Source of the DNA: Candidatus Poseidoniaceae archaeon
GTDB lineage: Archaea; Thermoplasmatota; Poseidoniia; Poseidoniales; Poseidoniaceae
DNA length: 8,346 nt
NCBI GenBank assembly: GCA_013329925.1
Contig: DUJK01000132.1
Span: forward strand, 4,377 to 12,722
Reading direction: 5' to 3'
Shown: in pieces, positions 1 to 6,924 of the stretch
Layout: every line of letters begins with the position of its first letter
Position numbering within the stretch: the stretch's first letter is position 1
Notes under the pieces: model-generated
Database searches by the model: none
What the model was told of the DNA's origin: nothing
What the model saw: the letters and a program-made list of their open reading frames with translations, nothing else
Program-made: the position numbers and the translations under genes

Positions 1-230
1 TAATGAAATCTACCAACCGCTTGAAAGAAAATGGGTTTGCTGTTCTTTGGGGCACATCTAGAAAATCGGTAATTGGATTGATTACAGGAAAGAAAGACAG
101 TATCGACCGATTGTCTGGGACCCTAGCCACATCTGCATATGCCCATTCGCAAGGTGTTGACATATTACGTGTTCATGATGTGGATGAACATCAAGATTTT
201 TTCAAAGTACTAAGCACTCTACAAGATTAA
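1..230 (+). CDS. folP: Dihydropteroate synthase, C-terminal end (5' part outside window)
   Basis: This is the last ~75 residues of a dihydropteroate synthase, the cytoplasmic TIM-barrel enzyme that joins a pterin diphosphate to p-aminobenzoate in folate (or related pterin) synthesis. The sequence shows the family's late signature: the WGTSRKSVIG loop, whose Ser-Arg-Lys contacts substrate, then DRLSGTLATSAYAHSQG and the final ILRVHDV motif, in the order and spacing expected of the barrel end. A complete enzyme is about 270 residues, so some 200 are upstream. The ATG at base 3 is very probably an internal methionine, not the start, because the barrel would be missing. The stop TAA (228-230) overlaps the stop of the convergent TraB-like gene by four bases (TTAA, 227-230), leaving no room for a separate terminator. 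Family assignment is strong; use in folate rather than an archaeal C1 carrier is inferred. Confidence 0.9.
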   Translation, partial: MKSTNRLKENGFAVLWGTSRKSVIGLITGKKDSIDRLSGTLATSAYAHSQGVDILRVHDVDEHQDFFKVLSTLQD

Positions 231-1378
231 ATTCCGCCAATCAAACCTGCAGCGGCGACCCAAGCACCTAACATGCTGCCAAGGTTAGTCAGGGCAGTTA
301 CAAGTAATACTTTACCCGCTTTATTTGACCAAAAACTGCCTAATGACTCTAATTTTAGGAACTGCTGTAACTCTTCGGCTGTTGGCTCTGCAACTTTTAG
401 TTGAACATAACCAGCAAACCAACCTGCTGCCAGCGTAGGGTTTAGTGATGTTATTGGAGATGCTAAAGCAGCAGTCATTATAGCCAAAATATGACCTCTA
501 GCAATAATACAACCAATTGCCGCAAATAATGCGTTTGCCAAGGTCCAGACAGTAAATAACTCAACTAGATCAACACCACTTCCACTGTAAACAAAGAAAC
601 CAAATAAGCCAAATACCAACATAGGAATTAGCCAAGGAATGCTTTTGGCTACCAAGGACTTATTCGGGATATGTTCAAGTTCAGCCAATGATTCTGTAGG
701 TTTAGAATTCGAAAGGTAACTCTCAACACCATTCAAATGACCTGCACCAACTACAACCAATGTCTTTTTTTCGGGATTTATTTGTAAAATCTTTTGCGCC
801 AAAAATGAATCTCTTTCATCAATCAAGACAGACCCAGCACCTGGTGAAAACTGTTTTAATTCATTCATTAAATCAGTTAGTATATCACGGTCTTCAAGAA
901 TTTCATCTAAGTTAATCTCCTCTTCGTCGTCTTCTTCGCCAAGCATCGAATACAAAATTTTGAACTTCTCGGTAAATTTCATTTTCTTCCAAGCCCTACG
1001 CAAAGTTGTTTGAATATCTCGATCGATTAACTCTACTTCCAATCCTTGCTGTTCAGCTATATTGACAGCAGCAAGTAATTCAGCACCGGGTTGTTGACCT
1101 TCATCAAGACCTAATTTTCTCTGCTCTGCAGCAAGTAATGATTGCAATAAAACCAAAGGCGCTTTGCCCTCTTTTATCACCTTAAGCAAGCCTTCTTTGT
1201 CTAAACGCCTGCCGCTAACTAAAGAGTCATATCTCGACTTACATAATTCAACTGCAACTACATCTGGTTGAAATTCTTCAATTTGTTGTTTTACCGCTTC
1301 AACACTTTTAGTAGAAACGTGTGCTGTTCCAAGCAAGCGTAAATTAGGATTTACTTCAACTATGGATGAATTTGTAAT
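227..1378 (-). CDS. TraB/PrgY family membrane protein, probable ATT start
   Basis: A TraB/PrgY-type protein of 383 residues if begun at ATT 1378-1376. PrgY of Enterococcus limits pheromone activity; archaeal members have no settled function, though the soluble domain resembles the Tiki/EreA-like putative hydrolase fold. Seen: a first strand running into GTAHVS (~17-22), ELCKSRY (~44-50), an acidic stretch (~147-165), VVVGAGHLNGV (~208-218) with a conserved Gly-His, then about four hydrophobic segments (~247-265, 273-293, 295-327, 355-383) including the typical SPITSLNPTLAAGW motif. The soluble half precedes a membrane anchor. No ATG, GTG or TTG exists between the preceding TGA (1390-1388) and TTG 1336, which would remove the strand before GTAHVS. 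GAGGTG five bases before the ATT supports that rare start. It is last in a LemA-DHH-TraB operon. Family is secure; the start and function are not. Confidence 0.88.
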   Translation of the reverse strand: MTNSSIVEVNPNLRLLGTAHVSTKSVEAVKQQIEEFQPDVVAVELCKSRYDSLVSGRRLDKEGLLKVIKEGKAPLVLLQSLLAAEQRKLGLDEGQQPGAELLAAVNIAEQQGLEVELIDRDIQTTLRRAWKKMKFTEKFKILYSMLGEEDDEEEINLDEILEDRDILTDLMNELKQFSPGAGSVLIDERDSFLAQKILQINPEKKTLVVVGAGHLNGVESYLSNSKPTESLAELEHIPNKSLVAKSIPWLIPMLVFGLFGFFVYSGSGVDLVELFTVWTLANALFAAIGCIIARGHILAIMTAALASPITSLNPTLAAGWFAGYVQLKVAEPTAEELQQFLKLESLGSFWSNKAGKVLLVTALTNLGSMLGAWVAAAGLIGGI

Positions 1379-1382
1379 ATTA

Positions 1383-1389
1383 CCACCTC
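1383..1389 (-). promoter_or_regulatory. Shine-Dalgarno for the TraB-like gene, overlapping the DHH stop
   Basis: The minus strand reads GAGGTGG here, a long match to the complement of the archaeal 16S 3' end. It overlaps two bases of the DHH gene's TGA stop (1390-1388) and leaves five bases between GAGGTG and ATT 1378-1376. It decides the start of the TraB-like gene: no ATG, GTG or TTG lies at a usable distance. The overlap also suggests translational coupling to the DHH gene. Confidence 0.7.
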
Positions 1390-2779
1390 ATTGAGCAAAA
1401 AGATCTCTCATTATATTGACTGTTGACTCCATTGCTGTATTTTCCAAGTTAGCGTCATCATCAGCAGATTTACCAATCACAAATTCAAATGGAATTTGTC
1501 CTCCTCCAAGAGTTCTATGTCCACCAGCAAGACCATCTGGGAAATTACTTGAAAGAGTCTTACCTACATGTAGGCCGTCCCTATTAGAGCGTACTGAGAG
1601 GATAACTTTGCCTCTCCTAGTTCCCAAGGCAATTACTGTGTCAACCCCTTCAGTAGGCAGAAGGAAATCTGCAATTTGTGCCAAAGAGTCTCTATTTTTC
1701 AAATTAGATACCGGAGCAATTATCGTAGAATTATGCTGAATCTTGTTGTTTAAGGCTTCAGTAAATGACTCTAGCGCTTCCACCGAACGCGGAGGCATTT
1801 CTATAGAACGCAATATATCTTTATCAACCCAAGCATTTATCCACAGCAATGCCCGGATGTCAACTGCATTGAAATCCCGAGTGAAACCAAGTGTATCTGT
1901 CTTAATGCCAAACGCAAGAGCTGTGGCAACCCGAGCAGTCATCTCAAAATCACTATCCATCAATAAAGATGCCACCATTGATGAAGTTGATGAGTATTCT
2001 GAACTAACCATTGCCATATCTGCAGTAACTGGTTCATCCACTGAATGGTGGTCAATTATTACATGCGGAATACAGTCATTAGGGATGATATTATTTGCAC
2101 CAGGGCGATGAAAATCAACAGCCACAATAATGTCAGAATCTTTCACTACATCAGCAATTTCCCAATCTAGAATAAGTCTGCGTACGGGAATTTCAAGTTG
2201 TCTAACCATTGCTTGATTCTGATGATGCTCAATCATACCACCATGAACAATTTGTGAGTCATGGCCGTGTTTTGAAAATAATTCATTCATCGCCAAAGCG
2301 GAGGCAAGAGCGTCTGGGTCGGGATTATCATGACAGAAAATAGTGACTTTACTACCACCTGTCAAGCTGGAAATGTAATTTTCAAGGCTTGACGCACCTT
2401 CATTTCTTTCCCACCCCCTGATACGATCTTGCATTGCAGAAAATGAAATATCATCAATACTAATCAAATCATAACCATCGCCTTCCATTGGAATAGTGGT
2501 TAGAATTGGGGATTTAGGCCACTTACTTTTTATCGAACCTAATGGGTCTTCGTCACTTAATGACTTATCATCTAAATACAAAATAGCCGTTGGTGAATGA
2601 TTGTTAAGTGGTAAGTCTGCCAATTTTACTGGACCCGGTAGGGCAATTATCTCACAATTCTCTAGATCCTGCCCAATGGGAAGGGCTTGGGCCATCCCAA
2701 CAAGCGTACAATTTCTGCGCCTTGAACACCATTTAGCAAGCCGTAATCCAAGGCCGCTAGAGCCAAATATCAAGAACAT
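1388..2779 (-). CDS. DHH/DHHA1 phosphoesterase with N-terminal Rossmann (RCK-like) domain
   Basis: A 463-residue DHH-superfamily phosphoesterase, a metal-dependent hydrolase class that includes RecJ-like exonucleases, nanoRNases and cyclic dinucleotide phosphodiesterases. Domains: an N-terminal nucleotide-binding-like domain (~1-115) opening with FGSSGLGLRLA, a GxxGxG-type loop as in RCK/TrkA-N folds; the DHH domain (~140-300) with H150, D154 and D156 in CHDNPDPDAL, D222 in VAVDFHRPG, D243-H244-H245 and D295 in GIKTDTLGF; and DHHA1 (~350-440) with AGGH at 418-421 followed by RTLGGG. All metal ligands are present, so it should be active. The Ala in AGGH differs slightly from the usual GGGH. 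Start ATG 2779 has GGTG five bases upstream. It lies 24 bases after LemA and its TGA stop abuts the TraB-like gene. The RCK-DHH layout is known in archaea. Substrate is unknown; a small nucleotide is an inference. Confidence 0.9.
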   Translation of the reverse strand: MFLIFGSSGLGLRLAKWCSRRRNCTLVGMAQALPIGQDLENCEIIALPGPVKLADLPLNNHSPTAILYLDDKSLSDEDPLGSIKSKWPKSPILTTIPMEGDGYDLISIDDISFSAMQDRIRGWERNEGASSLENYISSLTGGSKVTIFCHDNPDPDALASALAMNELFSKHGHDSQIVHGGMIEHHQNQAMVRQLEIPVRRLILDWEIADVVKDSDIIVAVDFHRPGANNIIPNDCIPHVIIDHHSVDEPVTADMAMVSSEYSSTSSMVASLLMDSDFEMTARVATALAFGIKTDTLGFTRDFNAVDIRALLWINAWVDKDILRSIEMPPRSVEALESFTEALNNKIQHNSTIIAPVSNLKNRDSLAQIADFLLPTEGVDTVIALGTRRGKVILSVRSNRDGLHVGKTLSSNFPDGLAGGHRTLGGGQIPFEFVIGKSADDDANLENTAMESTVNIMRDLFAQ

Positions 2780-2803
2780 GCCAACACCACGGTTGTATTA
2801 ATT

Positions 2804-3379
2804 TCAGTCTTGAAATAGAGCCGGAGCCTCTCTGGCAACACCTAGTACTTCAAACAAGTCTCTTCTTTGGCAACCTTTGACAGATGCAACAAAAGTTGTT
2901 GGAATCATTTGTATGGTTTTATTGAATGCTGTGGTTTGTGAGTTGTACATTTCTCTTCGATCAGCAACTTGATTTTCTATTGCCACCAGTTCCTTTTGAA
3001 TATTGATGAAATTTGAATCAGACTTTAAGTCTGGGTATGCTTCTGCAATTGCGTTAATCCGAGGAATCATTGAACTCATCATTGACTCTGCAGCTGCTAC
3101 TCCTTTGACATCCTTATTTTGTAATGCACCCGTTGCCATTTGCCTAGCCTTGGCAAGTTCCCCAAAAATTTCTTTTTCATGATCGACAAATTCACTAACA
3201 ATATTCTCAAGATTTGGTAACATATCGTAACGTTGTTTCAATAAAACATCGATGTTGGCCCATGATTGGTTAACATTTTCTTCAAGAGATACGAGTCTGT
3301 TCCATGTTGAAAAGAACCAACCAATGAAGAAGAGGAACAGGAGACCAAAGATTAACCCACCAACTATTAATATCATCAT
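2804..3379 (-). CDS. lemA: LemA family membrane-anchored helical protein
   Basis: A 191-residue LemA-family protein, close to the usual length. One N-terminal membrane segment (~3-24) is followed by a helical domain that should form the LemA bundle. Conserved features are visible: VNQSWANIDVLLKQRYDMLPNL (~36-57), which marks the first long helix, NIQKELVAIENQVADRREMYN (~126-146) and AFNKTIQMIPTTFVA (~151-165). The usual bulky FP near the end of this motif reads IP here. LemA proteins are widespread and poorly understood; they are often found beside GIDE- or TPM-domain membrane proteins. Two ATGs stand in tandem (3379 and 3376); GGTG lies eight bases before the first. It is the promoter-proximal gene of the LemA-DHH-TraB set and diverges from the permease gene. 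A GIDE-domain protein is encoded about 2.1 kb away on the same strand. Family is certain; function is not. Confidence 0.93.
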   Translation of the reverse strand: MMILIVGGLIFGLLFLFFIGWFFSTWNRLVSLEENVNQSWANIDVLLKQRYDMLPNLENIVSEFVDHEKEIFGELAKARQMATGALQNKDVKGVAAAESMMSSMIPRINAIAEAYPDLKSDSNFINIQKELVAIENQVADRREMYNSQTTAFNKTIQMIPTTFVASVKGCQRRDLFEVLGVAREAPALFQD

Positions 3380-3479
3380 GGGTGTACCACCATAGTTTAA
3401 CTTATGAGCCTTTCTTAAGCAATAACCGCCATTACAGGATAAATACTCAGACCCCTTAGGGATAACTAGGTGGGTCTTT
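3380..3479. promoter_or_regulatory. Divergent control region between LemA and permease genes
   Basis: This 100-base gap separates two divergent starts and so should hold both promoters. Toward the permease, ATAAATA at 3439-3445 is a plausible TATA box: a transcript starting ~25 bases further on would begin near 3466, just before the AGGTGG at 3468-3473. Toward LemA no clear TATA box is seen; the minus strand carries a GGTGGT ribosome site (3391-3386) shortly before the ATG. A small GGTG-TAC-CACC hairpin (3381-3391) overlaps that site. Promoter positions are inferred. Confidence 0.4.
3468..3473 (+). promoter_or_regulatory. Shine-Dalgarno deciding the permease start
   Basis: AGGTGG, a good match to the archaeal anti-Shine-Dalgarno complement, ends six bases before CTG 3480-3482 in the permease frame. 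No ATG, GTG or TTG lies in that frame between the TAA at 3423-3425 and TTG 3543, so this site supports a CTG start. A start at TTG 3543 would have no comparable site and would remove the first membrane helix. Confidence 0.6.
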
Positions 3480-4277
3480 CTGGTTGTTGAATCGGTATTA
3501 ATTGTACTTGGAGTACTATTAATCTCATTTTTATTTGCCCCCTTGGGACTTGGCGGTGGACTGCTTTATGTTCCCCTTTTCCATTATGTTGGTGGTTGGG
3601 GGCTAGATCAAAAATTAATCATTGTTTCACTGTTATTAAGTGCAATAACAAGTTATGGAAGTGGCCTTGAACACCGTAAAAAAGGCTACCATGATGATGA
3701 ATTGACAGGTGTTGCATTGTGGGGAGCGATTCCCGGCGCGCTAATTGGAGTTTTGTTTGTGTTTGCTACGCAAAACCAATTCAAGAGTATATTCAAATTA
3801 ATGAGTATAATTATTGTTGGATTTGTCATCTTCAAAATGGTTAAGAAAATAACCACCACTCAACCCGAAGATAACACTGAGTCTGAAATTCAAATACTCA
3901 AAATGACATCGTTATCTGCCTTTGGTGGATTTTTATCGAGTGTTATGGCTGTTGGAGCAGGTATGATTTATGTTCCAGCAATGAAATTTTTTGGCGCACT
4001 AGATTCCCGAAAAGCGATTGGTTCAAGTTTGAACATAATGATGGTGGTAATTCCATTGGCCATTTTTGCCCACTTCACTCTGCTAGAAAGTTACCAGCTT
4101 GAATCGCTAAAAAATGAATTGCTATTGCTAATTGGATTGGTATTAACTACTTTCATCGGGGCTAAATCTGGAGCCATTATTGGATTTAAATTATTTAGTG
4201 AACCAATGTTAATGAGGGTCTTTATTGGAGTTCTTAGCATAACGTGGTTAAACTATCTAATCGATGTATTATTGTAA
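3480..4277 (+). CDS. TauE/SafE (DUF81) family membrane permease, probable CTG start
   Basis: A 265-residue integral membrane protein of the TauE/SafE family, members of which move sulfite, sulfonates, sulfoacetate or other small anions; the substrate cannot be read here. The family's internal duplication is visible: LGLGGGLLYVP (~22-32) in the first half and AVGAGMIYVPAMKFFG (~157-172) in the second, each at the end of a hydrophobic helix. About eight membrane segments are seen (~3-24, 44-62, 78-96, 107-120, 145-167, 184-201, 214-238, 244-265), with a charged cytoplasmic-type linker (~121-141). The start is set at CTG 3480 because translation from TTG 3543 would begin inside the first motif and lack helix 1, while AGGTGG stands at proper distance from the CTG. 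Two stops stand in tandem (TAA TAA, 4275-4280), then the convergent thiolase stop. It is a single-gene transcript. Family confident; start moderately so. Confidence 0.88.
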   Translation: MVVESVLIVLGVLLISFLFAPLGLGGGLLYVPLFHYVGGWGLDQKLIIVSLLLSAITSYGSGLEHRKKGYHDDELTGVALWGAIPGALIGVLFVFATQNQFKSIFKLMSIIIVGFVIFKMVKKITTTQPEDNTESEIQILKMTSLSAFGGFLSSVMAVGAGMIYVPAMKFFGALDSRKAIGSSLNIMMVVIPLAIFAHFTLLESYQLESLKNELLLLIGLVLTTFIGAKSGAIIGFKLFSEPMLMRVFIGVLSITWLNYLIDVLL

Positions 4278-4280
4278 TAA

Positions 4281-5498
4281 TCACATTGATTCGATAACCA
4301 TAGCAATTCCTTGACCACCACCAATACAAGCCGTAGCAACGCCATATTTACCATTGCAACGCTTGAGTTCATGGGCCAGGGTTAGAACTAATCTTGTTCC
4401 AGTTGCTGCAAGTGGGTGACCAATACCAACAGCTCCGCCGTTAACATTGACTTTGTTAATATCAAGTCCAAGGTCCTTGACACAGGCCACTGCTTGACCT
4501 GCAAATGCTTCATTAATCTCCCAGCGGTCAATATCATCAATTGTCAAACCTGCTTGTTCCAAGGCCTTCTTGGATGACGGAACTGGACCATATGCCATTA
4601 TTGCGGGCTCCAACCCTACAATACCCCAAGAGATTATCTTCGCCAGAGGTTTATCGCCATCTTGTTTTGCTTTGCTAGCAGATTTTATCACAACAGCCGC
4701 TGCTCCATCGACAACTCCTGAAGCATTGCCGGCTGTAACCAGGCTTTCAGGTCCAAATGCCGTTCTCAGTTCAGCCAATGACTCTTTGGTACAATTATGA
4801 ACAACGTGATCCTCATCTTTATGTCCAATATCACCGACTTTTACAATCTCTTGCTCCCAAATACTGTTTTCTATAGAACTTGCCACCCGGGAGTGTGAAA
4901 GTGCAGCAAACTCATCTGTTTCTTCTCTTGTGACACCCTTTCTTTTACAAATCTCATCTGATGTTTGCGCCATGAATGAACCACACATTCCATCAAGTAA
5001 GTTTGTGAAGAGATAATCTTCCATGTCTTTTTCTAATACTGTTTCTGCTTTTGGTGGTCTTGCAAGTTTGTAAGTATCTCGCATTCCACGTAGTACGTGT
5101 GGTGCTTGTGACAAGTTTTCCATCCCACCAGACACTACTGTCTGTGCTTCACCTAGCATGATCATTTGTGCACCTGTAACTATCGATTGAACACCACTAC
5201 CACATATTCTAGATAATGTTAGCATTGGAACTTCTTGGGGTATTCCAGCACCTAAACCTGCATGTCTTGCCCCAAATATTGCTTGATCGCATGTTTGCAA
5301 GGCGTAGCCCATGACGACATGGTCCACTGAATCAGGTGTTGTATTAGTCTTTTCAAGTGCCCCTTTAATGGCAATTTCTCCAAGCTTTAGTGCACTATAA
5401 TCCTTTAATAAGCCACCTGGTTGGCCATCGCCACGCTTTCCACCCTGCCATTCACAGAACGGTGTTCTAGCTCCGCCAACAATTACCACTTCTTCCAT
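4281..5498 (-). CDS. Thiolase (acetyl-CoA C-acetyltransferase type)
   Basis: A full-length 405-residue thiolase, which either condenses two acetyl-CoA to acetoacetyl-CoA or cleaves 3-ketoacyl-CoA with CoA. All catalytic motifs are present: nucleophile Cys99 in RICGSGVQS, NEAFAGQ at ~329-335, His361 in GGAVGIGHPLAATG, and the acid/base Cys391 in ATACIGGGQG. It begins with VVIVGGARTPF, the standard N-terminal strand. This is the classical bacterial/eukaryotic-type thiolase, not the archaeal mevalonate type that usually travels with a DUF35 protein, and none is nearby. Fatty acid or polyketide-like acyl turnover is therefore as likely as isoprenoid supply. ATG 5498 lacks an obvious GGTG site; it follows the GIDE-domain gene by 31 bases, so co-transcription is likely. 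The stop lies three bases from the tandem stops' first TAA of the convergent permease gene. Activity is confident; pathway direction is open. Confidence 0.95.
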   Translation of the reverse strand: MEEVVIVGGARTPFCEWQGGKRGDGQPGGLLKDYSALKLGEIAIKGALEKTNTTPDSVDHVVMGYALQTCDQAIFGARHAGLGAGIPQEVPMLTLSRICGSGVQSIVTGAQMIMLGEAQTVVSGGMENLSQAPHVLRGMRDTYKLARPPKAETVLEKDMEDYLFTNLLDGMCGSFMAQTSDEICKRKGVTREETDEFAALSHSRVASSIENSIWEQEIVKVGDIGHKDEDHVVHNCTKESLAELRTAFGPESLVTAGNASGVVDGAAAVVIKSASKAKQDGDKPLAKIISWGIVGLEPAIMAYGPVPSSKKALEQAGLTIDDIDRWEINEAFAGQAVACVKDLGLDINKVNVNGGAVGIGHPLAATGTRLVLTLAHELKRCNGKYGVATACIGGGQGIAMVIESM

Positions 5499-5529
5499 GG
5501 CATAGCGAATTATAACAAGGATTTGAACT

Positions 5530-6885
5530 TCATGCTAAAACTAGTAAAGAAATTGCACCCAAAAATAGAATCATTGCTGGTAAAATCATTTCTACCGTTG
5601 ACCTTGAACGACCGATGTTGGTTAGTTCAGTGCCTCGCTTTAATGTTGCTTTAGCCCCAGGTGCATCTTCATCACCAAATACTTCAACTATACTGTTTTG
5701 CAAAGTTCCATCTAATCCTTCTTCGGCAATCATAGCATTACTTTTTGACTTAACCTGTCCAACTAAATATACTGGATTACCTAATTTCAGACCGTATAAA
5801 GTCCAGCGATGGTCTGTAACTCTCCAACCACCAACTAAACCAGCAAATAACTGAGCAGCAAACTGCTTACCCAGTGATTTAGCAAAAGCACTATCCCAAC
5901 GTTTTATGAAATCGCCATAATCACTTCTCTTGAAATTCTCACCATTTACCCTTATCCCGCCGGTTCCGTCGTGAAGAATGAAAGGACAGCCGCCAGAATC
6001 CTCGCGTATGGTTACCCACCGCGTCTCAGTACGACTACCTTCTTTCGTTTGCACAGTTCGCTTTTGCTCTTGTTCATATGTCCAACGGAATCCCACCATA
6101 TTTTCCATGTACATATTTTGATTACCATCAACAACAACTCTCAGCACACCTTCGTGTGATGGCCTTACTTGCCCGACTAATTCGTTAGGTCCAAGAGGTA
6201 CTGAGCGAACGACTGAAGTTTGCAGATCAAGCATTTGAGTAAGCATTTTTGATTTGAACCAGCCAAGTATTAGCAGAATTAATCCGATACCTCCCAATAC
6301 TGCGATTATAATCAATCGGGTGCTACTATCAACAACTTCAGTTAATCCAACTCCAACAGCAATAACCGTAAACAGCGATGCTAGAATACCAAATATACCA
6401 AACAATGTGAAAGTTGCTGGTACTGGTGTACCTACTTTGACTGGATGTTCTGCTATTGGAGTGCCGTCCCCGTCCTGCTTGTAAATATCCAATTTATCCC
6501 ATACAGCTGGCCCTGGAGCCGGTAGTACCCAATCGCTAGGATCGTTGGTAGGAACATAAGTGGTTTGCTTGAGAAACCAATTATCAATGGAAAGTCCACT
6601 TTCTTTCGCCTTTGCCTCTAGAACCTCTGGGTCGATTGCTTGCTGTCTAAGATTGTGCAGGTCTTTTTGATGAGAACTCGGTGTAATTACCGCTAGTCCA
6701 AACAGACCTATTGCACTAATTGACAAACCTACTAAAATGTCATCATTATTGTCCAAATTGGTCAGCGTCATTAGCATTCCAACAAGCGCCATTATCCCAA
6801 ACAAGACATAACCTAACCAGCCATACCAGCGGTAAGGTGTAGAGAGTTTGAAAAAGCCACCATTTAGGTTGAGATTCTCTATCAT
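5530..6885 (-). CDS. Membrane protein with GIDE/MUL1-like (BAM) domain
   Basis: A 451-residue multi-pass protein. Two hydrophobic segments at ~20-43 and 48-68 precede a soluble linker (~70-158); two more lie at ~159-181 and 190-210; a last one ends the chain (~431-450). The region ~221-430 resembles the GIDE domain, first described in the mitochondrial E3 ligase MUL1/GIDE: VPLGPNELVGQVRP, then VGFRWTYEQE, RWVTIREDSGGCPFILHDGTGGIRVN (split across ~289-314) and WTLYGLKLGNPVYLVGQV (~361-378), ending in the C-terminal helix. No RING finger is present, so ubiquitin ligase activity is not implied. Prokaryotic GIDE proteins often pair with LemA, and a LemA gene is on the same strand ~2.1 kb downstream. 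ATG 6885 is the only start after an in-frame TAG at 6897-6895. It follows the 4-helix gene by 39 bases. Domain assignment is by motif recall; function is unknown. Confidence 0.75.
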   Translation of the reverse strand: MIENLNLNGGFFKLSTPYRWYGWLGYVLFGIMALVGMLMTLTNLDNNDDILVGLSISAIGLFGLAVITPSSHQKDLHNLRQQAIDPEVLEAKAKESGLSIDNWFLKQTTYVPTNDPSDWVLPAPGPAVWDKLDIYKQDGDGTPIAEHPVKVGTPVPATFTLFGIFGILASLFTVIAVGVGLTEVVDSSTRLIIIAVLGGIGLILLILGWFKSKMLTQMLDLQTSVVRSVPLGPNELVGQVRPSHEGVLRVVVDGNQNMYMENMVGFRWTYEQEQKRTVQTKEGSRTETRWVTIREDSGGCPFILHDGTGGIRVNGENFKRSDYGDFIKRWDSAFAKSLGKQFAAQLFAGLVGGWRVTDHRWTLYGLKLGNPVYLVGQVKSKSNAMIAEEGLDGTLQNSIVEVFGDEDAPGAKATLKRGTELTNIGRSRSTVEMILPAMILFLGAISLLVLA

Positions 6886-6892
6886 TGTTACA

Positions 6893-6908
6893 CACTAATG
6901 AATTAGTG
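6893..6908. repeat. Perfect 7-bp inverted repeat before the GIDE-domain start
   Basis: CACTAAT, two bases GA, then ATTAGTG form a perfect inverted repeat in the 39-base gap between the 4-helix gene and the GIDE-domain gene. It ends seven bases before ATG 6885, where a Shine-Dalgarno would sit, and no GGTG-type site is seen there. It could be an operator for a dimeric regulator or an RNA structure acting on translation. With so short a loop a DNA operator fits better than a hairpin. Chance is possible in A+T-rich DNA. Confidence 0.5.
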
Positions 6909-6924
6909 AATTAAATGTTGCTAA

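Noticed and set aside
227..1336. TraB-like gene starting at TTG 1336
   Set aside because: It would cut the strand leading into GTAHVS and has no Shine-Dalgarno at proper distance, while GAGGTG precedes ATT 1378-1376.
1388..1390. TGA recoded as selenocysteine or tryptophan, giving one DHH-TraB protein
   Set aside because: TGA ends four other genes here, the DHH and TraB domains are each complete, and a Shine-Dalgarno overlaps the codon. Occasional read-through is kept only as a minor alternative.
1416..1739. Plus-strand open frame opposite the DHH gene
   Set aside because: It lies wholly antisense to the DHHA1 region of a gene with all its motifs, and its translation resembles no family. The same holds for 1743-2111 and 2601-2801.
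2801..2816. ATTTCA-GTCT-TGAAAT hairpin at the end of the LemA gene as a terminator
   Set aside because: The six-pair stem is A+T-rich and weak, overlaps coding sequence, and no T-run follows; the DHH gene begins right after and appears co-transcribed.
3543..4277. Permease starting at TTG 3543
   Set aside because: It begins inside the conserved glycine motif and lacks the first membrane helix, which is encoded in frame just upstream.
5421..5854. Plus-strand frames opposite the thiolase, GIDE-domain and 4-helix genes
   Set aside because: They are antisense shadows with no recognisable motif or ribosome site; those at 5971-6159, 6254-6484 and 6956-7470 are likewise dismissed.
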